A stretch of DNA of 11,329 bases from positions 1 to 11,329 of the forward strand of contig JASHRB010000079.1 in assembly GCA_030037575.1 (NCBI GenBank), written 5' to 3'. This stretch comes from Candidatus Sulfotelmatobacter sp. Its GTDB lineage: Bacteria > Acidobacteriota > Terriglobia > Terriglobales > Acidobacteriaceae. A program made the translations under genes and the position numbers. Below, one piece after another: positions 1-5,825 of this stretch; the first letter of the stretch is position 1, and the number at the start of each line of letters is the position of its first letter. Below the pieces are notes generated by a model, which saw only the letters and a program-made list of their open reading frames with translations, was not told the DNA's origin and did no database searches.

Positions 1-1001
1 TTTCTTCGCCGACCGAAGTTCCAGAAATTCTTTACCCGCTTCCGTTCTTTCGCCGCTTTCACCAGCAGGCCATTCGAGCGCATAACGCTGGGATCGGCAA
101 TCTCGATAACGACCTCCCGATCCAGGCTAAAAAATCTGTTTCCGCTGGCGACGGCATGGCAGACATCCAGGCAAATTCCAATTCCGGTGTCCTCGAGGAT
201 CGAGCTGTCTTCAATCACCGTGCCGTAGTCGACGAGGCAATCTTTCTCAATGTTGCTGGTCCGCGTGATCAAAGCATCTTCCATAATTTTCGAATTGCGG
301 CCGATATAGGCGGGGGCCACGATGCGCGCCCGCCGATCGACTTCCGCCCCATCGTCAATCCAGATGCCTCGCCGTACTTCCCTGCCCGATGGTCGTCCTA
401 CGCATCGTCCCTGCAAGAGATCGGAGGCGAACCGGCGTACATCTCGCGGGTGCGTCAATCGATTCGCGTATTCACGAATGAAATAGAGGTTTCTCCTCTC
501 CTTCAGCTCGGTAAGCAGGAGTTGGAGGTTGGTATCTTGGACTTTCCGGCAGTCGACCACCCAGAAATCGAGCAGGCCGTCCCGGTTCATCGCCCGAGTT
601 GCCCCTCGCCGCGCCTCCCGGTGAAAATAAAACAGGTCCAGCAGGTCCGTTTCCGCATAGACATTTCCGAAAAGCAGAAACGAATGCTGAATCCCAGATC
701 GGCCATACTCCTCCAATTTTCTGCGGATGGCGGAAGAGGGATCCTCCACCAGCTGAAACTCCACATTGTCGAATGCGCTGAATGCTGGCTCTAGTTGTTC
801 TGATTTGTTTCCCTCTGTCCGCTGAAGCACGGAGATGACGTCCGTTTCCGCCCGAGCAAAACGTTCAACAATGCGCTCGGCGGTCGACCGACCCAAGACA
901 TCGAGATAAGCCAGCGGTTCGCCACACAGCGCCGGCCCGCAGGGAGATCCATCCGATGCTTGTGGTTGCTCTCCCACCACTATGATTGCCCCCAACTCCA
1001 C
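1..1001 (-). CDS. NDP-sugar pyrophosphorylase-like protein with left-handed beta-helix domain (3' partial)
   Basis: An open frame of 333 codons runs off the left edge of the window without a stop. I chose the GTG at 999-1001 because an AAGGAGG Shine-Dalgarno lies 10 nt upstream. Residues 1-200 resemble a nucleotidyltransferase fold: PLAYLDVLGRSTAERIVERF (residues 29-48) looks like the segment after the NTP-binding loop in glucose-1-phosphate thymidylyl- or mannose-1-phosphate guanylyl-transferases. Residues about 212-280 (WIDDGAEVD, IVAPAYIGRNSKI, CLVDYGTVIEDSSI) show the hexapeptide rhythm of a left-handed beta-helix, as in the C-terminal half of such enzymes. The classic GxGTRLxPLT nucleotide signature is not visible at the N-terminus, so activity is doubtful and the protein may be a regulatory or degenerate paralogue. 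It lies 114 nt downstream of the ECF sigma gene on the same strand. The family call is by eye; the substrate is unknown. Confidence 0.8.
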   Translation of the reverse strand, partial: MELGAIIVVGEQPQASDGSPCGPALCGEPLAYLDVLGRSTAERIVERFARAETDVISVLQRTEGNKSEQLEPAFSAFDNVEFQLVEDPSSAIRRKLEEYGRSGIQHSFLLFGNVYAETDLLDLFYFHREARRGATRAMNRDGLLDFWVVDCRKVQDTNLQLLLTELKERRNLYFIREYANRLTHPRDVRRFASDLLQGRCVGRPSGREVRRGIWIDDGAEVDRRARIVAPAYIGRNSKIMEDALITRTSNIEKDCLVDYGTVIEDSSILEDTGIGICLDVCHAVASGNRFFSLDREVVIEIADPSVMRSNGLLVKAAKERKRVKNFWNFGRRR

Positions 1002-1065
1002 GTCCCCACCACCTCCTTAACTGATTCACCGCTTTCAATTAATTATTCAAGCACCGTTCATTAGA

Positions 1066-1086
1066 ATCGTCCGAGCATCGTCCGAG
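1066..1086. repeat. Tandem direct repeat of ATCGTCCGAG
   Basis: Two identical 10-bp units, ATCGTCCGAG, sit at 1066-1075 and 1077-1086, separated by one C, so the period is 11 bp (one helical turn). They lie in the 114-nt gap between the sigma-factor stop codon and the start of the nucleotidyltransferase-like gene. Same-face spacing is typical of tandem protein-binding half-sites, but no regulator is known, and chance duplication is possible. Confidence 0.35.
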
Positions 1087-1115
1087 ATGCCAGAATCGGG
1101 CTGGTCAAGTTCGCG

Positions 1116-1781
1116 TTAAGGTAAGGACGGCACGGCTCGACGTATCGTGCCGCGCCTCCAGGCTCGGCGTTTGGGAAACAACAGGTCACGCATCTTCATC
1201 TTGGCTTTGTGCAGTTGCGATTTTGAGTTTCCAACCGAGCAGTCAAGCATGCGTGCGATCTCGTGATGTTGGTAGCCTTCCACTTCGTGCAGAGCGAAAA
1301 TCTTCCGGCAGCCTTCGGGCAGATCTTGCATGGCCCGTCGCAAAGCGATGCGGTCAATTGCACCGGAGAGCCGGGGGTCAGGATTGCCGATATCGCGGCG
1401 AAGAGATGGCGACTCGCTCGATACAGGCTCATCCAGCGAAACGATCGGAGGCGCCTTTCGCCGCCGCAGCTTCATCAACACGGTATTTACCGCTACCCGA
1501 TAAAGCCAGGTTGAAAAGGCCGAGTCGCCGCGAAAAGAACTCACGCTGCGAAAGACCTGCAGAAAAGCCTCCTGCGTAAGATCTTCAGCCTCGGCAATAT
1601 CTTTCGTCATGAGCAGACACACCGAGTAGACACGCTTTTTGTGAAGCTGGAAGAGCGTAGAAAAGGCCTGCTCGTCGCCGGCTTGTGCGCGCCGAACCAG
1701 GCTGCGCTCTGACTCATCGCGGTTGGTTTCTTCTCGGGCCGGAATTAAGTTTGCTGTCGCGGAAATAACGCAGGTCGCCAC
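1116..1781 (-). CDS. ECF-type RNA polymerase sigma factor (sigma-70 family)
   Basis: A 221-residue extracytoplasmic-function sigma factor, which would direct core RNA polymerase to a dedicated promoter set. Region 2 spans about residues 40-108, with DLTQEAFLQVFR (67-78) as the core-binding segment and FSTWLYRVAVNTVLMKLRR (89-107) as the -10 recognition helix. Region 4 spans about 145-201, with a helix-turn-helix around GYQHHEIARMLDCSVGNSKSQ (169-189). The loop between them (about 110-140) is long and Ser/Pro-rich. The start is GTG at 1779-1781, preceded by AAGGAG with 8 nt spacing. The first ~25 residues and the Arg-rich C-terminal tail (from about 204) extend beyond the usual core. No anti-sigma gene (zinc-finger or FecR-like) is adjacent on either side. 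The nearest upstream gene on the same strand is a TonB protein, 308 nt away. Family confidence is very high; the regulon is unknown. Confidence 0.95.
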   Translation of the reverse strand: MATCVISATANLIPAREETNRDESERSLVRRAQAGDEQAFSTLFQLHKKRVYSVCLLMTKDIAEAEDLTQEAFLQVFRSVSSFRGDSAFSTWLYRVAVNTVLMKLRRRKAPPIVSLDEPVSSESPSLRRDIGNPDPRLSGAIDRIALRRAMQDLPEGCRKIFALHEVEGYQHHEIARMLDCSVGNSKSQLHKAKMKMRDLLFPKRRAWRRGTIRRAVPSLP

Positions 1782-2089
1782 TGAATTTTCTCCTTAATCG
1801 GACTGGCCGTTGGTACTGCGCTCTCCGTACGGCGAGAGCATCAAACTTCCAGAATGAGACTAGCGGCAAACGCATCTCGGGTCCCATAGGGATGCTCCTG
1901 TAATTGCCCCCCTAACTTGCTGTACCGTGTTGGTGCAGGCAATTGCTGAGAACTTCTGAGTTTTTTTATTTGCCGTATCGCAGCGCAACTTTCCTAGATG
2001 GAAAGTGTTAAGCGAGCGTCCGCCGCCGGGAAGAGCTGGTTTGACGCTCTCTCTGAGGAAGAAAGTGTGAATCGACGGCGGGCGAGAAT
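1782..2089. other. Intergenic region upstream of the ECF sigma gene
   Basis: There are 308 nt between the TonB stop codon and the sigma-factor start with no convincing gene. The region must hold the end of the tonB transcript and/or the sigma promoter. Visible structure: an imperfect dyad at 1821-1838 (CTCTC, CGTACG core, GAGAG, with one bulged base), an 11-bp near-palindrome TCCCATAGGGA at 1882-1892, and the repeat CTGAG-AACTT-CTGAG followed by T7 at 1946-1967. I found no ECF-type GGAAC/CGT pair with normal spacing, so autoregulation is not shown. Confidence 0.5.
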
Positions 2090-3061
2090 CTAGTAGAGCC
2101 GGAATGCGACTTCGACGCTGATCTGTACATTCACGGGGTGACCATCCTTTTCTGCCGGCTGGAAACGCCACTGCTTAACCGCCTCGATCGCCTTGGCGTC
2201 CAGTCCGTGTCCTAAACCGCGAACCACACGAACGTCGCGCGGGTTTCCGTGATCGTCGACGATTAGCCAGAGAATACAGGTTCCCTGGGTCTTGGCGTTA
2301 CGCGCCTCTTCCGTGTACTCTGGGTCGGGCGTCGAAACCGCCTGTGGCGCGGAGATTCCTCCCCCCACTTTGTACACGCCGCCACCGATGCCTCCACCGC
2401 TGCCTGCACCTATGCCAGGCCCGTGGCCCACTCCCACCCCTCCACCCGAGCCTGAGCCTATGCCTCCACTCGAGCCGATGCCATTCGAGGGCGGGGCCGA
2501 AGGAAGCGGCGAAGCGGATGGAATACCGAGATTGGGCATGTGGTTCTCGGCCAATCGAACTGGCGGAGGAACAACCACGGTGGGAGCCGCAGCCAGCTTG
2601 GGATGATCATTCCGCAAAACGATCTGAGGCGGAGTGATTTGTTCCAAAGCGGGTTTGGGCAATGCGCCTTTCGGTGCAGGAATGCGGTCACGATCTCCGC
2701 CCCCCCCGCCGCCGCTCACTACTTTTTTCGCCACCGGTAATGCGTAGCTGTCGGGCGGTGGCGCAATCAAGGTGACCGTTTCATGCTGCTCCACTTGCTG
2801 CACAACCTGGTGCCCGAAGAGCGCTCCACCAAGTATCAGGGCAAGCAAAACCGCGTGAACGATGGCGGAACCAATCAGGCCATTCGACCGGTAATTGTTG
2901 TACTGCCCCCAAATCGCTTCCGGCGCAAGTATCTTCTGTTCGCGCGCGCGCGGGTTCGCCGCCGGGCGCATGCGCACCGGTCCGGCGTACTGGCGGTTAA
3001 GAACTGCAGGCGACGAAAATTGAAGCAGCGCGGAGTGGCGAGAATCTTGCTGATTCAACAT
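2090..3061 (-). CDS. TonB family protein (energy transducer)
   Basis: A 323-residue TonB-type protein. TonB proteins carry proton-motive energy from an ExbB/ExbD complex in the inner membrane to outer-membrane transporters. The layout is: a cytoplasmic N-terminus of about 60 residues, longer than usual; one transmembrane anchor at about 61-83 (GLIGSAIVHAVLLALILGGA); a periplasmic Pro-rich stretch (100-190); a Gly/Ser-rich linker (about 192-235); and a C-terminal TonB domain (about 240-323) with DPEYTEEARNAKTQGTCIL, VVRGLGHGLDAKAIEAVKQW and FQP motifs. The ATG at 3059-3061 has GGGGAG 5 nt upstream. No exbB, exbD or TonB-dependent receptor is in the window. The ECF sigma gene follows downstream on the same strand. 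An 8-base C run on the plus strand (2700-2707) encodes part of a Gly6 stretch and could be prone to slippage. The product is clear; the transporter it serves is unknown. Confidence 0.95.
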   Translation of the reverse strand: MLNQQDSRHSALLQFSSPAVLNRQYAGPVRMRPAANPRAREQKILAPEAIWGQYNNYRSNGLIGSAIVHAVLLALILGGALFGHQVVQQVEQHETVTLIAPPPDSYALPVAKKVVSGGGGGGDRDRIPAPKGALPKPALEQITPPQIVLRNDHPKLAAAPTVVVPPPVRLAENHMPNLGIPSASPLPSAPPSNGIGSSGGIGSGSGGGVGVGHGPGIGAGSGGGIGGGVYKVGGGISAPQAVSTPDPEYTEEARNAKTQGTCILWLIVDDHGNPRDVRVVRGLGHGLDAKAIEAVKQWRFQPAEKDGHPVNVQISVEVAFRLY

Positions 3062-3164
3062 TGATACTCCCCTGGGTCGGTAAAAATTCCTGCGCTCCTT
3101 GGATGCCTAAATGCAGTAAGCGGTTTGCGTAATAAGGTTTGGTGCCCCGCAAGGCTCCTCGAAA

Positions 3165-3184
3165 TGACCAAGACAAATTGGTCA
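3165..3184 (-). promoter_or_regulatory. Perfect inverted repeat TGACCAA-N6-TTGGTCA (operator or weak terminator)
   Basis: Seven-base arms, TGACCAA (3165-3171) and TTGGTCA (3178-3184), flank six bases. On the minus strand this lies 54 nt after the DUF3309 stop codon and about 103 nt before the TonB start. A short TTTC follows the hairpin, which is weak as a rho-independent tail, so the element may equally be a dyad operator controlling tonB. Confidence 0.4.
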
Positions 3185-3237
3185 CGTTTTGTATCGATGT
3201 CGCGTTCCCCCCACTACCGGTGCGCTGAACAAAGCTT

Positions 3238-3390
3238 TTACAATCTGCCGGCCAGCAGCAACACCACCAAGACAACCACCACCAGGCCGAGTCCGCCGCT
3301 GGGGTAGTAGCCCCACGACCGGCTATAGGGCCATGCCGGCAAGGCTCCCAGCAGCAGGAGCACGAGAATGATTAACAAAATCGTCGACAT
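3238..3390 (-). CDS. DUF3309 family small membrane protein
   Basis: A 50-residue hydrophobic peptide starting MSTILLIILVLLLLGALPAW. It has two membrane-spanning stretches (about residues 3-17 and 33-47) separated by a short polar turn PYSRSWGYYPSGGLG (21-35). The pattern ILLIILxLLLxGALPxWPxSRxWGYxPSGGLG is what I recall for the DUF3309 family, widespread tiny membrane proteins with no known function. The length matches that family, so the gene appears complete. The ATG at 3388-3390 is preceded by GGAGGA at good spacing, and the stop is TAA at 3238-3240. It lies 101 nt downstream of the SYLF gene on the same strand, with a terminator-like hairpin between them that leaves only 33 nt before its start codon. 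Function is unknown; a stress- or envelope-related role is only inferred from neighbours. Confidence 0.88.
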   Translation of the reverse strand: MSTILLIILVLLLLGALPAWPYSRSWGYYPSGGLGLVVVVLVVLLLAGRL

Positions 3391-3422
3391 CGATTCCTCC
3401 CAGGGCGTCGGTCAAAACTTTT

Positions 3423-3460
3423 TGATAAAACGAAGCCCGGTTTTCTCACGAAGCCGGGCT
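3423..3460 (-). terminator. Rho-independent-terminator-like hairpin after the SYLF gene
   Basis: Read on the minus strand, AGCCCGGCTTC (3460-3450), loop GTGAG, then GAAAACCGGGCT-side pairing (3444-3434) forms an 11-bp stem including two G-T pairs; seven pairs are the strong AGCCCGG/CCGGGCT core. It is followed by TCGTTTTATC, a modest U-rich tail. It begins about 31 nt after the SYLF stop codon. The U tract is interrupted, so termination may be partial. Confidence 0.6.
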
Positions 3461-3491
3461 CCTTGTTCACAGCAAAACCAACCAGCCTCTG

Positions 3492-4265
3492 CTAATTGCC
3501 AGAGGGGCTGTTGGACGAGGTTTTCATCTCGCCGTGCTCACGGTCTCTTGCCTGCTCGGAGTACTTGCGCACGGCCGCCTCGAAGGCTCCGACCGAGCTG
3601 GTGGGTTGAGCTTTGCCTTCGAGAATGTCGGAGAAGGGTACGAACCTCCCGCCATAAAGAAGCCGAGTCTCATCTTTGTCTTGCGTCACGACGGTGCCGT
3701 TCAAATCCACTCCGGCAAAGATTCCGCGAGCGCGAGAATAGGTGAGAATCTGCGCTCTCATTTTCCAATCCGTGTCGGCGCCCGCATCGCGTCCCACCGG
3801 GCCGGCAGCAGCGGAAGCATCGCCGCCTATTTTGAACTTGCTGGAGAGCAAGTGCTGCATCCCCTCCTCATTCATGACCACCATCACGAGATCAACCGCC
3901 TGTCCTCCGAGTTGCAAACCCCAGCTTCCGCCCGTGATGGTGATCGGAGCGGGCGGGCTCCATCGGCCGTTTTCCAGTCGACATGTCGCGATACCCTTAC
4001 CGTGACTTCCCCCGAAGCCCACTGCGATCTTCACCATCGACGGGATCACCGCCATGCACTTGGCATCTTTCATGACCTTATCGGGAATCGCTTTGTCGGG
4101 AGTGGCCATAATTTCGTCCAGGACTTTGGCTGACGCCGCGACCCGCTTTTCTATATCGGACTGGCTGTCCTTGTCTGCCGCGATAGCCATAGCCGCCAAC
4201 AGCAAACAACTGGCACCGAGCACAAGGGCAAATCTCGGCAATCGAAAACTGATGCTTCTTGTCAT
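3492..4265 (-). CDS. Secreted lipid-binding SYLF (Ysc84-like) domain protein
   Basis: A 257-residue protein of the SYLF/Ysc84 (DUF500) family, whose members bind phospholipids; bacterial versions are usually exported. The N-terminus is a clear signal peptide: basic MTRSISFRLPR, then a hydrophobic core FALVLGASCLLLAAMAIA, with likely cleavage after AIA (residue 29). There is a Cys at 20, but its context GASC is a poor lipobox. The SYLF hallmarks are CMAVIPSMVKIAVGFGGSHG, the GGSWGLQLGGQAVDLVMVV segment, and ILTYSRARGIFAGVDLNG followed by a LLYGGRF stretch, so the domain looks complete. The last ~25 residues are polar. I chose ATG 4263-4265 because the signal peptide begins there and GAGG lies 8 nt upstream; in-frame ATGs at 4283 and 4307 would add 6 or 14 residues. 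The gene is followed by a terminator-like hairpin and DUF3309. The physiological role is unknown. Confidence 0.93.
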   Translation of the reverse strand: MTRSISFRLPRFALVLGASCLLLAAMAIAADKDSQSDIEKRVAASAKVLDEIMATPDKAIPDKVMKDAKCMAVIPSMVKIAVGFGGSHGKGIATCRLENGRWSPPAPITITGGSWGLQLGGQAVDLVMVVMNEEGMQHLLSSKFKIGGDASAAAGPVGRDAGADTDWKMRAQILTYSRARGIFAGVDLNGTVVTQDKDETRLLYGGRFVPFSDILEGKAQPTSSVGAFEAAVRKYSEQARDREHGEMKTSSNSPSGN

Positions 4266-4570
4266 ATATGGGACCTCATTCATGTTTCCTGCGCTCCAAG
4301 CGAGCAACCAAATTTTTCCTATCGAGGCTCAAACTTAACCGCCCAGTGGCGGTCATTCCATCCGTATCTGGCTGTAATGTGAACCTGCGCTGGCTGCAAA
4401 CCTGTGCGGTGACCACCGTACGGAGGACCAGCCGAGGTGTTGTGACGGAACCGGTTCAGCACAATCGGCAATAAAACAGCAACACTCATGGGAGATGGCG
4501 GGGGGGCCGTGCGCGAGCACAAAGACCGGGGAGGTCAATCTCACCTGCGGGATTCTCCGTCAGTCGAAGT
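4266..4570. other. Intergenic region between the stress-like gene and the SYLF gene
   Basis: About 305 nt without a convincing gene. The region should contain the SYLF promoter on the minus strand, but I find no good -35/-10 pair. It holds a perfect 10-bp palindrome GAACCGGTTC (4448-4457) and a G7 run (4500-4506). Minus-strand ORFs here lack ribosome binding sites and recognisable domains. Confidence 0.4.
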
Positions 4571-5125
4571 TTAGGCAGCAGTCTTCCGCCCACCCGGCTT
4601 TGGTTCAGAGAATTCTGCGCCAGGACTGGCGATATCTTCGGCGCGGGTGATTTCCATAATTTCTTTGGCTCTGCGAATTTCTTCGGCGGTGTCGCAATGA
4701 ATGGCAACTACAATTCCCCCTTGCAGCAGTCTTTTCTGGTAGCGCCAGGCCGCAACTTCAGACACTCCCAGTGCAGTGAGTGATCCGATGAGCCCCCGGG
4801 AAGCGCCAGTTTCGCCGGCTTCTGAAAGGCTTTGAACCAAGGGCCCCAGAGCGGTCACCGGTCCAACCCCCCGAATCTCGACGGCGGCTCCTCGAAAGCG
4901 GTCCGGCGCAAAATCTGCGTAGGTTCGCGACCGGTCCGAGGAGGTCGAAGCTTGCGCAGCCTGGGGCTCATTCTCCGCTGCCAAGCTTTGGTCCGCTGCA
5001 TCGAGGTTCCGCAACAGCACGGAGACATCCGCGGAGGAGAAACCGGCATCTTCGTAGCCGATGATCGCAGGCTCCAATTGACTGCGACTCTGGTAAATTC
5101 CAAACACTGCCTTTGTTTTCGCCAT
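4571..5125 (-). CDS. General stress protein 17M/YflT-like protein
   Basis: A 184-residue soluble protein. The opening MAKTKAVFGIYQSRSQLEPA followed by a GF-x4-DVSVLL strand (residues 28-38) is typical of the 17M/YflT-like N-terminal ferredoxin-type fold. The middle retains a GVGPVTALGPLVQSLS segment, then LIGSLTALGVSEVAAWRYQKRL, and the C-terminal half ends with GGIVVAIHCDTAEEIRRAKEI and an AEDI motif. In relatives I recall, the centre is strongly Gly-rich and membrane-like (GAxxGGALG repeats). Here that part is replaced by a more polar, Ser/Asp/Arg-containing linker, so this is a divergent member. The ATG at 5123-5125 is preceded by GGAGA at 6 nt. It is divergent from the GT20 operon across a roughly 700-nt gap. 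A stress role is inferred from family naming only; the molecular function is unknown. Confidence 0.82.
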   Translation of the reverse strand: MAKTKAVFGIYQSRSQLEPAIIGYEDAGFSSADVSVLLRNLDAADQSLAAENEPQAAQASTSSDRSRTYADFAPDRFRGAAVEIRGVGPVTALGPLVQSLSEAGETGASRGLIGSLTALGVSEVAAWRYQKRLLQGGIVVAIHCDTAEEIRRAKEIMEITRAEDIASPGAEFSEPKPGGRKTAA

Positions 5126-5825
5126 CTGAATCTCCAGACGAGAAAGTCGGGCAAACTCCGTCGGGGTGTTCGCAGGTCGCAGTTGAGCTGAAGAATGGAC
5201 GATGCCGGTGTCAAATCCAATCAGGAGAATCCTCTAAGGCTGCGAATCGCGTCACCGTAGAAAGCAATCACCGGGCTGATGGACTTGATAAGCGCTTGGG
5301 CGCCGTCCGTATCGTCTGCCCCGATCCGCAGAATTGATCGTATCGCCAGGGTGTTTGCCGTATTAGCGAAAGCTTTCGTTCCCAAAGATTTCCGCCGCCT
5401 CCGAGTTTTCTACCGAAGGACTTCCCGCCAAAACCTCACCGAAATCGCCTTCCCGCATTAAGCCCTTGCGTTCTTCGGAATCTACAGCGATTCCCGTATG
5501 TTCGGGGCGATCTGCGCTTCATTAAACTTCTCCCAGGGGGTTGGGTGAGTAGAAAATCTGAAAAGGCAAGGACCCGCGACGCTCAAACAGTCGCCAGTTG
5601 CGAGGCGACGCCTGTCGGGAAGTTTGCCACGAAGAATCCGTGGGTTGAACAATGGCCGCGCGATCCAGCGTTGCCCAAGGTGTTGCGCCCCTATAGAGCC
5701 GTCAAATGCCCTGGCTGCACGTTTCTGGCAGCCGTTACCCGAGCCAGCGCTGGCCGACGATCCTCTGCTCGCGCTTTCTTTCTACACCGTCAGCGGGCCC
5801 TGATCGGTCGCGGGTTGGAGGATTC
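5126..5825. other. Long divergent intergenic region upstream of the glycosyltransferase operon
   Basis: About 700 nt separate the divergent stress-like gene and the GT20 gene. No gene is convincing here, though a plus-strand ORF (5545-5838) spans the second half. On the minus strand, a perfect TTGACA (5214-5209) lies 84 nt before the stress-gene start but has no good -10 at 17 nt. On the plus strand, TTGCCC (5671-5676) and TATAGA (5692-5697) are spaced 15 bp and could be a weak promoter for the operon, with a leader of about 120 nt. A perfect 12-bp palindrome CGAAAGCTTTCG is at 5367-5378, and AGGA-GAA-TCCT at 5223-5233. Confidence 0.45.
5671..5697 (+). promoter_or_regulatory. Weak candidate sigma-70 promoter for the GT20 operon
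   Basis: TTGCCC and TATAGA are separated by 15 bp, shorter than the preferred 17. The pair lies about 130 nt upstream of the preferred GTG start and overlaps nothing else convincing. It is the best pair I see in this stretch, but the spacing is poor and the call is tentative. Confidence 0.2.

Noticed and set aside
156..794. Plus-strand ORF of 212 codons near the left edge
   Set aside because: It lies wholly opposite the minus-strand nucleotidyltransferase-like gene, which has a clear beta-helix pattern and a strong ribosome site. The plus-strand product shows no recognisable domain.
1946..1967. CTGAG-AACTT-CTGAG followed by T7, terminator-like on the plus strand
   Set aside because: The stem is short with one mismatch and almost no loop, and no plus-strand gene lies upstream of it to be terminated.
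1860..2171. Minus-strand ORF overlapping the end of tonB
   Set aside because: It is out of frame with tonB, lacks a ribosome site, and has Arg/Ser/Pro-rich composition typical of a shadow frame.
3062..3237. ECF-type promoter upstream of tonB (GGAAC near 3205 followed 17 nt later by CGT)
   Set aside because: The pair is present on the minus strand, but the -35 context lacks the usual extension and the motif is too short to call without a comparison set.
4448..4457. Perfect 10-bp palindrome GAACCGGTTC
   Set aside because: Short palindromes of this length are expected by chance in 11 kb, and no partner site or promoter is evident.
4319..4522. Small minus-strand ORF between the stress-like and SYLF genes (C-terminus YGWNDRHWAVKFEPR)
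   Set aside because: The C-terminal part looks less random than most shadow frames, but there is no ribosome site at either possible ATG and no family I recognise.
5706..5825. ATG at 5706 as start of the GT20 fusion
   Set aside because: There is no Shine-Dalgarno before it, and the extra 40 residues are Ser/Pro/Arg-rich before a membrane helix. GTG 5826 has GGAGG upstream and begins directly with the helix.
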